DNA of 64,000 nucleotides from Amphibalanus amphitrite (GCF_019059575.1 NW_024881981.1:124001-188000); one strand, 5' to 3'; counted from the stretch's first letter, positions 1 to 11,680 are shown. Notes: generated by a model from the letters alone, not told the origin. Made by a program: numbers and translations.

Positions 1-136
<136 letters not shown>

Positions 137-377
137 ATGAAGAGTACAAATCTGCTCGCATCACGTAATAACACGACATGTGCCATGTGCTTGGCACGAG
201 CTGTCGAAATAATGCTTCGGACACAGAGCACATCCCCTATGGTCACACAAAGACCTTATTAAAAATCAGTATGGGGAACACTTTGCAAAAGATATACAGA
301 GTTGGGAAACAAGCAAAAATCATGGGAGACCCACCCCTAAAAGCGAATATGCTATAACCGCTTTCCAAAAGTCTCAC

Positions 378-1346
378 ATTTCTGGTCATCTCGGAGTGAG
401 CCCGGCGACACGAGCAGCAGAAGTCTCGCGAAGTCGAGGTCTGGGTGGGAGATCTCCACTACCTTCCCCGCCTCCAATCCGGGGATAGAGGCCGGGTGCA
501 GAATCAGCTCCTCTTTGGAATCTGGAACGGAACAATGTTTTCGCACTTTAAATAATCATCCGATATCCACTGTTACGTTTTTACACAAGTAACAATACAA
601 GAAAGAATAACATATATCTTACAAATGGCAAATGTTTCGGTGGCATACATCCAAAACGTCATGTCGTTGACAATGACTGATCATTTCTAACCATAGTCTA
701 AACATAGTTTAGAAATGATCTTATGCTCTCAAAATTATCACCGAAGATGTCACGATTGTTTTGTATGCTTGAGCGGAAAGTCACCGCAAAATTTTTGGTC
801 AACGAGCAATCCAACTCGATTTTACTCGATGAACTACAGAGACATGCTTAGCGAAACTTCCAGAATCATTGCGAATGGCGCGAAAAAATAGCCCTAAAGA
901 CAGCAACAGCGTAGCCGCACGCCAATACCTTCAGATCAAAACATGATCGAGAATTCAACTCCCATCCAGGCTATGGTGGCGCCGAAAGACCCCTATTCCC
1001 GTTTACTTTCCACTATAAAGGTACCGTAAGGTGGGGCTATTTGAGACAGTGGGGCTATTTGAGACAGTATTTAAAATTGTTATAAAATAAAAACCGTTTG
1101 AAATTTATGCTTAATTTTTGCTCAGGCGAATTACTGCTCAATTCCACACATTCCTGAGCAAAAATATCACATAAAAATCAAACGATCTTCATTTTATAGC
1201 GATTTTAAATACTGTCTCAAATAGCCCCACTGTCTCAAATAGCCCCACTTTACGGTAAGTACGCCGGTTGATAAGGCTGTCTCACCTCCCCGAACCTGCT
1301 GCAGCTTCTGGTGCACGACCAGCTTCAACTGAACCTCCGCAGTCAT
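378..1346 (-). CDS. DEPDC5: DEPDC5 (GATOR1 complex subunit), first two coding exons, partial
   Basis: Model: complement(join(378..521,1286..1346)), continuing off the left edge. Exon 1 begins with ATG at 1346 and encodes MTAEVQLKLVVHQK, which lines up with the vertebrate N-terminus containing KLVIHKK. Its donor is GTGAGA and it ends in phase 1. Exon 2 follows a TTCCAG acceptor and encodes DSKEELILHP, then GLEAGKVVEISHP, then LLLLVSPGSLRDDQK. This matches the family's DDELVVNP, GDIVEIAHP and LLLQV blocks, and it ends at a GTGAGA donor, again in phase 1. From family knowledge, DEPDC5/Iml1 is the scaffold of GATOR1, the lysosomal GTPase-activating complex for RagA/B that restrains TORC1 when amino acids are scarce. 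Only 68 codons of a protein of roughly 1,600 residues are present. An acceptor-like TTTCAG sits just upstream of the ATG near 1363, so a 5'-UTR intron is likely. The assignment rests on a short N-terminal match and agreement of two adjacent exons in order and phase. Confidence 0.82.
1024..1255. mobile_element. CCGTAA-ended MITE at a TA site (mariner-like)
   Basis: The element is flanked by TA at 1022-1023 and 1256-1257. The left end starts CCGTAAGGTGGGGC and the right end is its near-exact inverse, GCCCCACTTTACGG. Each arm carries two tandem copies of GGGGCTATTTGAGACAGT. The inverted arms reach about 60 bp and include a TATTTAAAAT-type stretch. It has no coding capacity. It lies in DEPDC5 intron 1, about 30 bp from the exon 1 donor. 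Confidence 0.85.
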
Positions 1347-2789
1347 CGTAGTCTCTGGTTGATCTGAAATGAAAATGGTTAAATGATCAATCTAAGGTAT
1401 CACGTCCACATCGAGCATTACAAAATATAAATGCAAATCTAAAAATATAAATGCAACGCTCATAGAGTCAACAAAATGATCGAGCTTACTCCGTCGCCGT
1501 CGCCGTCTCCTTCTCCGAAAAAAAAACGAACATTTACGCTTTGCCACACTAAGCCAACTTATGTAAGTCAATGTGGTGCAAGAGTGGAACCTTACACATC
1601 TCCACAATATGACTCGAAAGTGAATGCACGACCTTCGAGAACATGTTCTATAGAGCGTTCAAGGCACAGAAAAGCAGATGCCACACTATAGAGGTGCTGG
1701 AACAAAATTTATATCGATTGCGTACGGGCCATGACAGTTCGTATATCGTTGATGGGTCATCCTGACTATAGATCCTGTCAGTTGGCTTGTGCCACTGAGG
1801 TTTGGATAATGCAAGATGATCTGCCTGCATTTGGCCGGATACCTGTCCGCATTACCACGCTTCACGTTAGACCACAAGGTACCTCGCCCGGTTTGCGCCA
1901 TCTCTCGCGTGAGCATGGCCATAGCCCATACACCTTTTGGGCCTCGTAAGTCCCCAGAGCACCACACAAGCCCCCTTGCACCAGCCCGAACTATGCACCG
2001 ATCGAAATGCCTCCTAGCGGGCATAACCCACATCACCCAAGTGACCGAGCCAGACTGGCCAAAAGTTTGGTCTTCCGAGTCCGATTCGCGGAAAAAGGAC
2101 GTAATTATGATGAAAGTACGTGCGTTGATGTTCGCACATAAAAGAACGTGGGCGATAAAGAACGTACTGGCAAACGAACGTATCGCTGAAACCCCAGCTA
2201 ACCTATCCTGGGAGTTCAGGGGAGAGGGAGGGAGGCAAGACTGGGTGGCACTGTGCAACCCATTCAGTACAATCACTTTCCAGCAAAGACCTATTTCATC
2301 TGAAGCATTAAGTTTGTTAGCAGCACAATTTACTTCATGAGGGACTCGTATGGGCACAAAACAAGATATTGAGGACTTGATATAACTAAGAACACAAGCC
2401 CCCTCAATTTCATTTCAGATGGAATTATCTGTACATAAACCTGTCAGTTTTGAGTCAACATAAGTAATGTAACTTTACCTCATCAATATTTTAATATTTT
2501 AATGGGTACCAGCTATACCTACCACTTATCTGTCATCAGTAATTTCATGAGCCTGAAAGCAGGATATGCAATCTTCTTTTTGCACTTTTGACCTCACCTT
2601 ATTCTTATTCAGCACTGTAGCTCTCAACTCTCCTCTTCTCACATCTTTCTATTGATGCTACCAGCTTCAAATTCTGAAATAAACATCAAGCATGGCTTAG
2701 ACTTTATGGTCATCTTTGTAGTTCGAAATGATTTTTTCAATCAAAAGGTTAAAATATCATCAAAATTAGTTGATATACAGACTAATACC
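1347..2789. other. Region upstream of DEPDC5, no recognised gene
   Basis: This holds the presumed 5'-UTR and promoter of DEPDC5 and unassigned sequence. Two overlapping frames, one per strand (1686-2357 minus and 1816-2340 plus), stay open for 223 and 174 codons, but neither resembles a family I know and they cannot both be real. A proline/serine CCGTCG repeat sits at 1487-1520. Confidence 0.5.
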
Positions 2790-2793
2790 TTAA

Positions 2794-3720
2794 CCTGCGC
2801 ACCAACGGGGGTCTGCGCAAACTTCGCACCGACGGGGGGGGCGGATGACCGCCCCCCCCCCCCCTGAGATCTCGAGAACGAAGCAAGATAGCGACAAGCG
2901 GTAAACGGCATCGGATACGCACGGTCAAGATCTACAATTTTTACACAGGTCATTTTCAGGTCAGGTCAAAGATGACGTCACAGGGTTCGAAAAAGTCAAC
3001 ATGGCGGCGCTAGATATGGAGAGTTTTTTCTCGAATAACTTTCGAATTAGTCAAGATAGGAACAAACTAAGGGCATCATCGTGATCCTCTCGTCAATCCG
3101 CATCGAATGATATATATGTTGACCTCGAAAGGTCAAGGTCAAAGGTTGACCTCAGGTCACGTGACCTCGAGGTCATCATGTATAACATTCGATGCGTCTT
3201 GACGAGCTGAACACAATGAGACCATCCACGCGTCTGTATCTTGTTCCTGTACGGAGTTATTGGCCAAAAACCTTTGGTGACCTTTGATGACGTCACATGA
3301 CCTCACAGCTGCCCAACAGCAAAACAGACCTCAAGGTAGTGAAGGTTGATCGTATATGAAGTCATGTATGGTATATGGGGCCATTCCGACCCGTTTTAGT
3401 GGTAAAAACAGAGAGTTGATTTTTCCCCCATTGACTTATAATGGGGAGGTCGCGAAATTGACCTGACCTTAGGTCACCGATATCAAAATTCCGAGATAAA
3501 CAAATTATAGCTACTAATGACCTAATAACATCCTACGACTTTCAAAGGCCTCCGACATCTACTGTAGCTCTGGCACGGTGACAAAGTTGCAAAAAAGTGA
3601 CTTGAGGTTGGGTCATTCAAAGTGACCTGGTGACCTGACCTTGAAAGGTAGGAGGTTCAAACTTGCACACCATGTGTAAAATTGATGAGGGAATAGTCGT
3701 ACCAAATTTCGCTGCGCTGT
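2794..3720. mobile_element. AGGTCA-rich TTAA element, right end missing
   Basis: The left TTAA is at 2790-2793. A G-run/C-run hairpin follows at about 2834-2865 with a short CGGATGACCG loop. From 2866 to about 3515 the sequence is nearly identical to 26237-26880, including the central palindrome (about 3100-3210) and the motif TGACTTATAATGG at about 3431. After that the two copies diverge, and no right inverted repeat is found before unrelated sequence near 3720, so this copy is truncated or recombined. Confidence 0.75.
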
Positions 3721-4155
3721 AACATTCTGCCTGTTGGCAAGCTGTGCTCCCCCAGGAACAATTCATGCTAGAGGGTAACCTTAGAATAGAACCAGCTCTC
3801 ATCTAATTAGGCGCCTAGAACCTTTTTAGGAGCATGCTCCTGCAGAGCCTAGCCACCTTTCAGGATATATTTTGATCATCTGTCAGCACAAATATCAATG
3901 AAACAACAAGGCAAGAATGAGATCTGTGCCAGCACCTGTAATAATTTCCAGCTTGAGCTCAGCTATGGCTGCAGAGGGCAAGGCTGCACAGGATATGAGT
4001 CTGTGAGATTGATGTCTTTTAACTTTATTTTATAAATTTAGCTTGAACGTCTGAATGGATGGGTTGACAGCCGTAGCCAACTCTACGCAGAGCAGTTGTG
4101 GTACTCTCATAGCAGATGTTGCCCTTGCTGCATAATCTAACCTGACCTAGCCCTA
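3721..4155. other. Intergenic, nothing recognised
   Basis: No gene, inverted repeat or conserved repeat core was found between the truncated element and the minisatellite. Confidence 0.4.
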
Positions 4156-4285
4156 CCTTCAACCTACAACCCACCAGCCTACAACCTACCAACCTACAAC
4201 CTACAACCTACAACCTACCAACCTACAACCTACCAACCTACAACCTACCAACCTACAACCTACCAACCTACAACCTACCAACTAG
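4156..4285. repeat. (CAACCTAC)n minisatellite
   Basis: Imperfect tandem copies of CAACCTAC / CAACCTACCAACCTA run for about 130 bases and then decay into TAGATACC variants. Confidence 0.93.
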
Positions 4286-4894
4286 ATACCTACCAATTTA
4301 GATACCAAAGTTTAATGTGCCCTTCAAACCTGGACACAGCCTGTCCCACTCAACTAACGTCAACTCTGTGGCTGCTCCAACCAGCCACAGACCATCCCCT
4401 TCAGGAGTCTCAAATGTCGAGCGCCGGAGCGACTCCAACCCGGGCTCTCACCACCAGGAGTCCAACACTCTACCCACTTGAACTGAGCTACAGGACAGGC
4501 AAAATTTATGATGGTTCTGCCTTTACTCAGAGTCAGAGTCAGAGTCAGAGTCCATGTAAGCAGCATACCTATCTCAAGAGCTGGCGAATCTATCGACTTT
4601 TCCCAAACGGGTGGCAGCATGCGAGACGTCTGCTATAAGAATGTCCATCAGAGCCCCATTTAATGGCATGATGCTCAGAGTATATAAGCAACATCATCTA
4701 TAGAGTATATTGAGATTGACAATTGACATAAATGATGCTACTCGCCGCCCCTTTCAGAATCAGGCCAAGGTACTAGCAATAGATTGAAATGTAAGCAAAA
4801 TTGCTTTGCTAGGTTTGCTGTCTGCTGACGTTTTCATGGAAACAGGCACGTCAGGCCCAAGCACAGGCCCAAGTGGTGGCAGGTAGAATCACAT

Positions 4895-5558
4895 CAGTGC
4901 TGCCAGATGGAGAAGGCTGTAATCCTCCAGATCAGTTACAAAAATCCTCCAGATTCCTCCAAATCCCATTGGCGGATCCAGATAGGCGGTCTTGGACGCT
5001 GCGGGAGGGCATATCTCCGAAAAGGTTTCTCCAAATTCTAAAAACTCATCGGATTTCGATTCCTTTCGCACTGCTGTGTAGTTTAAAAGATGCTTTTTTA
5101 TAATAAAAGTTGTTTAGTTTTCGTTTTATCCTTGAAAAAAAAACGAAAATTTTCTTCGATTTTGGACGCTGCAGGAGGGGGGGGGGAATTTGCGCCAAAT
5201 GTCCCCCTTTGATCCGCCCGTAGTTCGGTACCTTCAAAAACATATGGTACAATCGTACACGAAATAGGAACAAATAGTCACCATGATATTCGTGGATATA
5301 GCTACAGACTGAGACATTCCAGTCTCACGGTGATAAAGGGCAGTGATATATCCTAACGGGTAGGGTGAAGCTGGGCAGGAAAATGTCTTTTGAGTCTTGA
5401 ACGCGTTGTATTTTTCCATGAAATTGAATGTATTAATCGGGTGACAAATCCTCCAGATTTTCCTCCGGAATCAAAAATCCTCCAAACGCGAAATTTGTCC
5501 GCAAATAGAGTTCAAAATCCTCCAGATTTGCGGAAATCCTCCAAATCTGGCAGCACTG
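4895..5558. mobile_element. Non-autonomous hAT element with 8-bp TSD
   Basis: The terminal inverted repeat is CAGTGCTGCCAGAT at the left and ATCTGGCAGCACTG at the right. The flanks are a perfect 8-bp duplication, AATCACAT, at 4887-4894 and 5559-5566, as expected for the hAT superfamily. Inside both ends are several copies of ATCCTCCAGAT / ATCCTCCAAAT in opposite orientations, which look like subterminal transposase-binding repeats. No transposase frame is present. Confidence 0.9.
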
Positions 5559-5566
5559 AATCACAT

Positions 5567-6954
5567 GCTGTGCACGGTATATAGAGAAATGCCGTGAAAG
5601 ATTTCTGAAAAGATTCTTCGTGAAAGATAAATGCCCTTCACAGCATCTAAGAACTACGTTCATTGAAATGACTTATTTTACTAGAAAGTGAAGGGATATT
5701 GGGGCGTATAAATGTTTTTATTTTGATATGGCAGCAATATCCAGTCAAAGCTGAAACTTACCTTAGTTTCACTGCGATGCTCGTTTCCATAAAATTTTCT
5801 TCTTCTTGTTGGTGCTCATGCTTTTGTCACTGTAGTTATTACTATAGTCACGTGGTACAAGGCTAAAACGTTGAATTTGACCTTGTTTTGACAAGATTTT
5901 TGGATGTTATGGTACTGATTATAATAAATAAAATAATATCTGCATATTTCAAATATGAAATATTATTTAATTTGCTTTCATCTCGTTTAAAACTTCCATT
6001 TTATCATGCCCTTACCAAAAACTGAACCACAAAGAGCTCGAAGGTTACCCTTTACCAGCCAGCATCACGCGAGAGGAGCCGTTTAGGATCTCTGAATTTT
6101 GTTGGGCGCCGGCTGAGAGTTGAGTGGCCAGGAAAAATCGGCAGGTGATTAATCAGGCAATAGGTTAATTGCCTAAGACTTTGAAAGGTAAAATTTTGTT
6201 CAACTTCATTATTTTCTGGTGAAATTATACCACTGTTGGAGGCTGAACATCGATTTTCAAAAGCATTAATTTTGTGATATAGGTATTGATGTGCTGATCA
6301 AAAATTGAGTCATTGGGTCATAACATTATGCTCACTGAATTTCTCAGCAAATGGAGCAACATCAAACAGCATTAGTTAGGTATGCTTAGGCTGGAGGGAG
6401 CCAGAGCGTCGTAGGCCTTCTTGTAACTGCAACATGTCGCAAGTTGTGTAGTAAGTCGTTTTTGAAGCGATCATCTGGTAAGAAGTGTTACTTAAGTTGT
6501 AAAGTCTGTTGCAAGTTGCCTGATTTGCAACAACCTACAAATTTCATAGCAGTCTTAAGTTAAGTTGTGTTGCAAGCTGACCCTGCATTGAGGAAGAGGT
6601 CACAGGTCACAGGTTATTTGGGACATGGTCAATGAATTCACATGGTAGGTGTAAAATTGGTCAACCTGGAGATCATGAAATTTTGGTTGCAATCCGTTGA
6701 CGCTAAAGCGAGTTATAGAACTTGAACCATGGGTTGTCCATGAGGTCTCAAACTGTGCCAGTGAGTGTTGAAAATGGTGCATATGTTACATTCACACTTA
6801 TTGGGGTATTCAGGGATACAAAGTAGCCTAACACCCATTCCAGTAACTACTGACAAATCCAAAAAGGCGGTCTTGACACATTGCAAGGGGCGTCCCCCAA
6901 AAGATTTAAAAGATGACCCAATCATCCTAATTCCAAAAATGATGTGTCCCAGAT
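5567..6954. other. Intergenic, nothing recognised
   Basis: This AT-rich sequence has no coding frame I can support and no clear terminal repeats. A fragment near 6597-6660 (AGGTCACAGGTCACAGG, then GGTGTAAAATTGGTCAA) resembles the right-hand part of the AGGTCA-rich elements and may be a relic. Confidence 0.4.
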
Positions 6955-7715
6955 GACCCCTATGACCTCCCATTGAGCTCTGTGATGACCCCAAGTTGAC
7001 CTATGTGACCTGACATGTCCCAGATGACCTTTGTGACCTCTAATTGAGCTGTCTGATGACTCCAAACTGACCTCTGTGACCTGCCATGTCCCAGATGACC
7101 CAATAGAGCTCTGTGATGATCCCAAGTTGACCTCTGTGACCTGGCATGTCCCATATGACCTCTGTGACCTCAAGTGACCTCTCTGATGACCCCCCCCCCC
7201 CCCTATGGGCGCTGATGACCACTGTAGTCCGGGCGCCCAAAAACTCCAATTCATCATCATCATCATCTGACCCCAAGCTGACCTCTGTGAGCTGACATGT
7301 CCCAGATGACCCCCATGACCTCCAATAGAGCTCGGTGATGACCACAAGTTGACTTCTGTGACCTGGGGTGTTCCAGATGACCTCCGTGACCTCCAATTGA
7401 GCTCTCTGATGACTCCAAGCTAACCTCTGTGACCTGATGTGTCCTAGATGACCTCCAATCGAGCTCTGTGATGACCCCAAGTTGACCTCTGTGACCTGAC
7501 GTGTCCCGTAAGACCTCTGTGACCTCTAAGTGACCTCTCTGATGACCCCAAGCTGACCTCTGTGACCTGACGTGTCCCAGTTGACCCACATGACCTCCAA
7601 TAGAGCTGTGATGACCCAAAATTGACCTCTGTGATCTGACATATCCCAGATGACCTCTGTAACCTCCAATTGTGACCTCCAACTGTGACACTCTTACCTC
7701 TGTGACCTCAAACTC
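6955..7715. repeat. TGACCT-based minisatellite
   Basis: Degenerate tandem units contain TGACCTCTGTGACCTGACAT, then TCCCAGATGACC, then GAGCTCTGTGATGACC. Successive GAGCT...TGATGA landmarks are about 71, 62, 70 and 62 bp apart, suggesting a two-unit repeat of about 133 bp. Several minus-strand frames stay open through it and give repetitive peptides (SHRSQLG/WSHQ-like), which I read as by-products of the repeat. A C-run sits at 7190-7203 and a CAT trinucleotide run at 7252-7266. Confidence 0.88.
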
Positions 7716-8383
7716 TGAACTCATTTATTCTAAAGCATCGTTTCTAGATGCCCTTGTCACGAATCTACTGTGATCGATCCCAAATTTTATGGCAACTCGC
7801 GTGAGCCTTAGCGATCACAAGTCACCCAGTTGAGACAAAGCTTCAGAACCAGAGAAAATGCTTGACCTGGCTGTCTCACAAGATCGCAAACCATACGGGC
7901 GAATGTTCCTTTGTGCGTGATAGAGTTTTCGACCTTACCGACGTTTACTACGGTACCAGCTGATCGTGTAGCCTTTTAAATTATCGAGTAAAGCGGGTAT
8001 TTAAGCCTTGTCGCAGCTACGTTCTGTCGTATCCTCCGACAATCCGCTCTTTCCTCAACAATCAACATCCCTCCTTTTTCGCTACGACACAACTTACGAC
8101 GGGACATATGTCGTAACTTGCGACGTGTCGTAGGTGGATTTGCGACGCCCTGGATCCCTCCGGCCGTGTGGTAAATCAATACACCAAACACACTGACACG
8201 AACTCGCAGTTAAGCATCAGCCGGATGTGAACAGATCATCTCAAGATTGTAAGATGTAAGAGAAGACTGGAATCCATCAGTGGCCATTGTTTTTTTTTTA
8301 AACTGTCTCTTACAACCACCCGCAAGTTTAAAGGATTATATGCCAGGTTACAATTATAATTTGGTATGTATTGTTTGTTGCAG
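7716..8383. other. Upstream of ATP5F1D, probable 5'-UTR intron
   Basis: No coding frame was recognised. The TTTGTTGCAG acceptor ending at 8383 implies a non-coding first exon somewhere in or before this stretch. An inverted repeat around CGACGTGTCGTAGG/CTACGACAC near 8085-8135 is visible but unassigned. Confidence 0.45.
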
Positions 8384-8385
8384 CA

Positions 8386-11274
8386 ATGGCCTTGGTTCGC
8401 TCTGCCCTGCGGCTGACCCGCTCGTCGGGTGTCCTGGCTCAATGCTCCCGCTCAATGGCTGACATGCCTCTGACGTTCGCCGCTCCCAGCCAGGTGTTCT
8501 ATAACCAGCAGGACGTCCGCCAGGTGGACGTACCCTCATTCAGGTAAGTGGGACATTATCAGAAAGTTACGATGGTTTGTTGGAATTAATATCCAACTTA
8601 TTTATCCATGTTTTCATCATGTGAGCCTTAACCCGCGCCGGGCCGGTGCTCTGACTTCTGAGATTCCGCGCCGGGCCGGGGGGGGGGGGGGGGTCTGAAC
8701 GGTGAACACCTCCCCCCTCCTTCTAACTCGGCTCCTGGGCCACGTAGCGACACGCGGTAAGCGGCAATCGAAAGAACGTCCAAAATAAGGACGAAAACAC
8801 TTCGGTCATTTTTCGGGTCAGGTCAAAGGTCAGGTCACCAGAGTCCAGAGGTCACCGTAGGTCAAATGTCCACTATTTCAACATTTTGGGAACTGCCAAC
8901 GGCTATCTCGGGAACCGATAGAGCTACAGCGCCGCGGAAAAGCGCATTCGATAGCCCTTTTACAGTCCTTTCTGAGTAATGTTCTTAGATTTGACCTCAG
9001 GTCAACGGTTTAGCCTCCAGGGGGCAAAAACTCCAAAAATAGCCGTTTTTACGAAAAACGTTTTTTCGGCAATAACTTTTGACTCAAAAGAGTCATGACA
9101 TTACTTTTGCCACCATCGTGTTCCTCTCGTCGAGACGCGTCGAATGAACTATAATTTGACCTTGAAAGGTCAACTTAAAAATTTGACCTCAGGTCAAGGT
9201 CATGACCTGACCGGAAAAGGTCATGTTGCATATCAGTCGATCCGCAACGTCGAGCCGAACACATCTAAGGCGTTTTCAGCGCTCTAGCACGTCTCTATCA
9301 GAAGTTATTAGCGAAAAACTGTTAGATTCTGTTCGTGACCTGAGATGACCTCGGGGACATAACGAGGGGTCACAGTTGCCATTTTCCGGTTCAGTGTGTC
9401 CATTTTACCTACATCTCGATGTTTGAGAGTGTCTAGAATAACGTTCGTGCAAAACAGACGCTTTTCAATTTTCTCCCATTGACTTATAATGGAGAGGTCG
9501 CAAAATTGACCTGACCTTAGGTCATCGATATCAAAATTCCGAGATATACATTTTATAGATATTGTTGCTCTTATCAATCGCTCTAAGTTTCAAGGCAATC
9601 GATCAATCGGTGTAGCTATGACGAGCATTCTTATTTTTTCTGAGGTGAGGTCACTTGGCGTGACCTGGTGACCTGACCTAAGGTGACCTGGGTCTGAAAT
9701 TTTCACAACATGTGCGGAAAAGATGCACGAACAGGTGTGCCAAAAACGGCGGCGCGGAGCGCCGCCGTTTTTGAGATATCTGCGAAAAACCGCAGGAGGG
9801 GGTGTTCAAACACCCCCCCCCGGCCCGGCGCGGGTTAAAGGGACCCTCCCAGTCCCACCCTCAAAAAAGTTAATGAATTGGCATGAAAGTGATGTCGCTC
9901 GGTTCAGAAAGAGCAAAACGAATATCCACGAAATTTCATCGAAAAAAATATTCACCGGTTTTCAAGATATTAAGACTTATTTTGTTTACTTTTTGGTATA
10001 TCTGCTGTTCCTAGCGACTTCGTTTTGGAAGTGCGGCGTTTGCGGCAGATGTTACGCGCAAATAGCATAACCACCACTGCTTCACAAAGATGTTAGTATA
10101 AGGTTTTAAAATCGTTAGATCACCGCCGACGTCAATAAATTCTAATTTCTAAGGGGACATTCCAATGCATTAGCCCCTTAGAATCCGAAAACTGCAAGTT
10201 TGAAATTCCATATCTGCGAGTTCAAGCATTTTTCGATGTTGTGAGTGCCCAAACCGGTATTTGCAGGCCATGGCCACCAACTTGGCTATCTCAACTCAAA
10301 ACTAATTTTAAGGTGGGATGGTCACTTTAAAGGAAATAGTTCGACCTTCTACAATCAGGCATTTGTTGTGAATGATGATTGTCTTTTGTACTTTATCATT
10401 TTTGTTACAAATTCTTAAACATCTCTGTTTGCACCCACACCCCAATGAAAGAAACAAAACTAACAACCATATGCAAAGGTTTAAAGTTGAAATATGATAG
10501 CCTTATGATAGCCTCATCAGGAACGAGTGTAGGCTAGACCTAATTCCCACGTATCGCGGCTTGACCCCACCGCGTCTGGTTTGATCGCAGTGTATCGCAG
10601 TCTAACTGCACCGTATTCGGTATGATTACAGCGGTAACTTTGGCATCCTGCCGAACCACGTGCCGGTGCTGGCCGTGCTGCAGCCGGGCGTCGTCAGCGT
10701 GGTCGAGGCCGACGGCAGCACCAACAAGTACTTCGTCAGCAGCGGCTCCGTCACCGTCAACAAGGACTCCACCGTGCAGGTACGCCGACGCGGCGTGGGG
10801 CCCTCTGCCGTCCCTCCTTCAGGTGCTCCAGCTCTCTCAATACCTTCATTCGGCTCTAACTAATGGCACAGTCATCTGTCTCCAGCCCTCCTTGCCAATG
10901 GTGAGATACCAGGACGGAGGACGGGGTCTGATGGACGGGAAACATTTTCCCATCAGTGCTTCGCGAATTTTGTAAACGCCCATTCTGACCGTATGGATGA
11001 GCCGGTAGCACATTTGATAGCCCTGTCCTCCCGCTGTTTTAGTGCGGTGTTTCAGTCGATCCGATGAGGGTGTGTCTGGCACTGACCGATGGCCCGCTGC
11101 GCACAGGTGCTGGCGGAGGAGGCGGTGCCCCTGTCGGACCTGGACGCGGCCGCCTGCAGACAGGCGCTCACCCAGGCGCAGGCGGACCTGGCCAGCGCCA
11201 CCGGCGACCAGGAGCGCGTCGAGGCCCAGATCGCCGTCGAGGTCAGCGAGGCGCTTGTCAAGGCCTGCGAGTGA
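8386..11274 (+). CDS. ATP5F1D: ATP synthase subunit delta, mitochondrial
   Basis: Model: join(8386..8543,10632..10779,11107..11274), 157 residues. This is the F1 central-stalk subunit (bacterial epsilon homologue) that couples rotation of the c-ring to the catalytic head in the mitochondrial inner membrane. The start has an Arg/Ser-rich presequence (MALVRSALRLTRSSG). It is followed by the family blocks PLTFAAPSQVFYN, VRQVDVPSFSGNFGILPNHV, KYFVSSGSVTVN and a C-terminal helical part ending EVSEALVKACE. All three exons join in phase: the AG|C junction makes Ser, and the second junction falls between codons. Donors are GTAAGT and GTACGC, acceptors TTACAG and GCACAG. Length is near the usual 160-170. 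Intron 1 holds two adjacent TTAA elements (8632-9834 and 9839-10326). Alternative-frame readings of the GC-rich third exon are shadows. Confidence 0.96.
8632..9834. mobile_element. TTAA-flanked AGGTCA-rich element, subfamily A
   Basis: The terminal inverted repeat CCCGCGCCGGGCCGG matches CCGGCCCGGCGCGGG at the right end. Both ends abut TTAA (8628-8631 and 9835-9838). This is the target-site pattern of piggyBac-type transposons, whose ends also begin with C's. Inside are G-runs and C-runs near the ends, AGGTCA/TGACCT clusters (including AGGTCAAAGGTCA at about 8820), TGACTTATAATGG at about 9480, and the TCGAATGA / CATATCAGTCGA central inverted arms. It has no protein-coding frame and lies in ATP5F1D intron 1. 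Confidence 0.87.
9839..10326. mobile_element. TTAA-flanked MITE, subfamily E
   Basis: The left end is AGGGACCCTCCCAGTCCCACC and the right end is GGTGGGATGGTCACT, imperfect inverted repeats. The left TTAA (9835-9838) is the same TTAA that ends the preceding element, and the right TTAA is 10327-10330. The interior matches 36728-37194 in inverse orientation. Confidence 0.83.
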
Positions 11275-11606
11275 ACGACATTCTATCTCTGTTTTGGTGT
11301 GTTTAGGCCGATGACGGTATGCGAAATATACATTTGTAAATGAGAATGGTGGTAAGATCACTGATACATGGTCAATGAGGCGAAATACTGCATTCCTTAA
11401 GTACCGTCGTAAAGAAAATGCATGCTGGGCCGCTAGAACTGTTCTACCCGTCAACATCTTTGTGCATTTTCTTAACGCCTTTCAAGTCGGCGCCATTTTT
11501 TAATTTCGGATAAAGCACGACGATCACGGATGCAAGTGCACTGTCTAAAGCTTGCAAAGTCTCAGAAAAGTTACGGGAAAGGTTTGACATTACCTAGCAC
11601 CTGCTC

Positions 11607-11612
11607 TTTATT
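11607..11612 (-). terminator. Polyadenylation signal of POLR2D (AATAAA)
   Basis: TTTATT on the plus strand reads AATAAA on the minus strand, about 206 bases beyond the POLR2D stop. It is the first good signal downstream. Confidence 0.5.
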
Positions 11613-11680
11613 TCACAACTTATCACAAGGCAATGATTGATGACAATATGTCGATGAAGTAGACTACATGGGTGAATGAA

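Noticed and set aside
1686-2357. 223-codon minus-strand frame with a 174-codon plus-strand frame opposite
   Set aside because: No recognisable domain, no splice or codon signal to prefer either, and mutual overlap. Noted only as unassigned.
6922-7724. Long overlapping minus-strand frames giving repetitive peptides (GHLGHVRSQRS-like)
   Set aside because: They are open only because the tandem unit lacks stops in several frames. All three minus frames give similar repeats and no family matches.
11042-11314. Arg- and Gly-rich frames overlapping ATP5F1D exon 3
   Set aside because: Shadow frames of a GC-rich coding exon; the delta-subunit frame accounts for the sequence.
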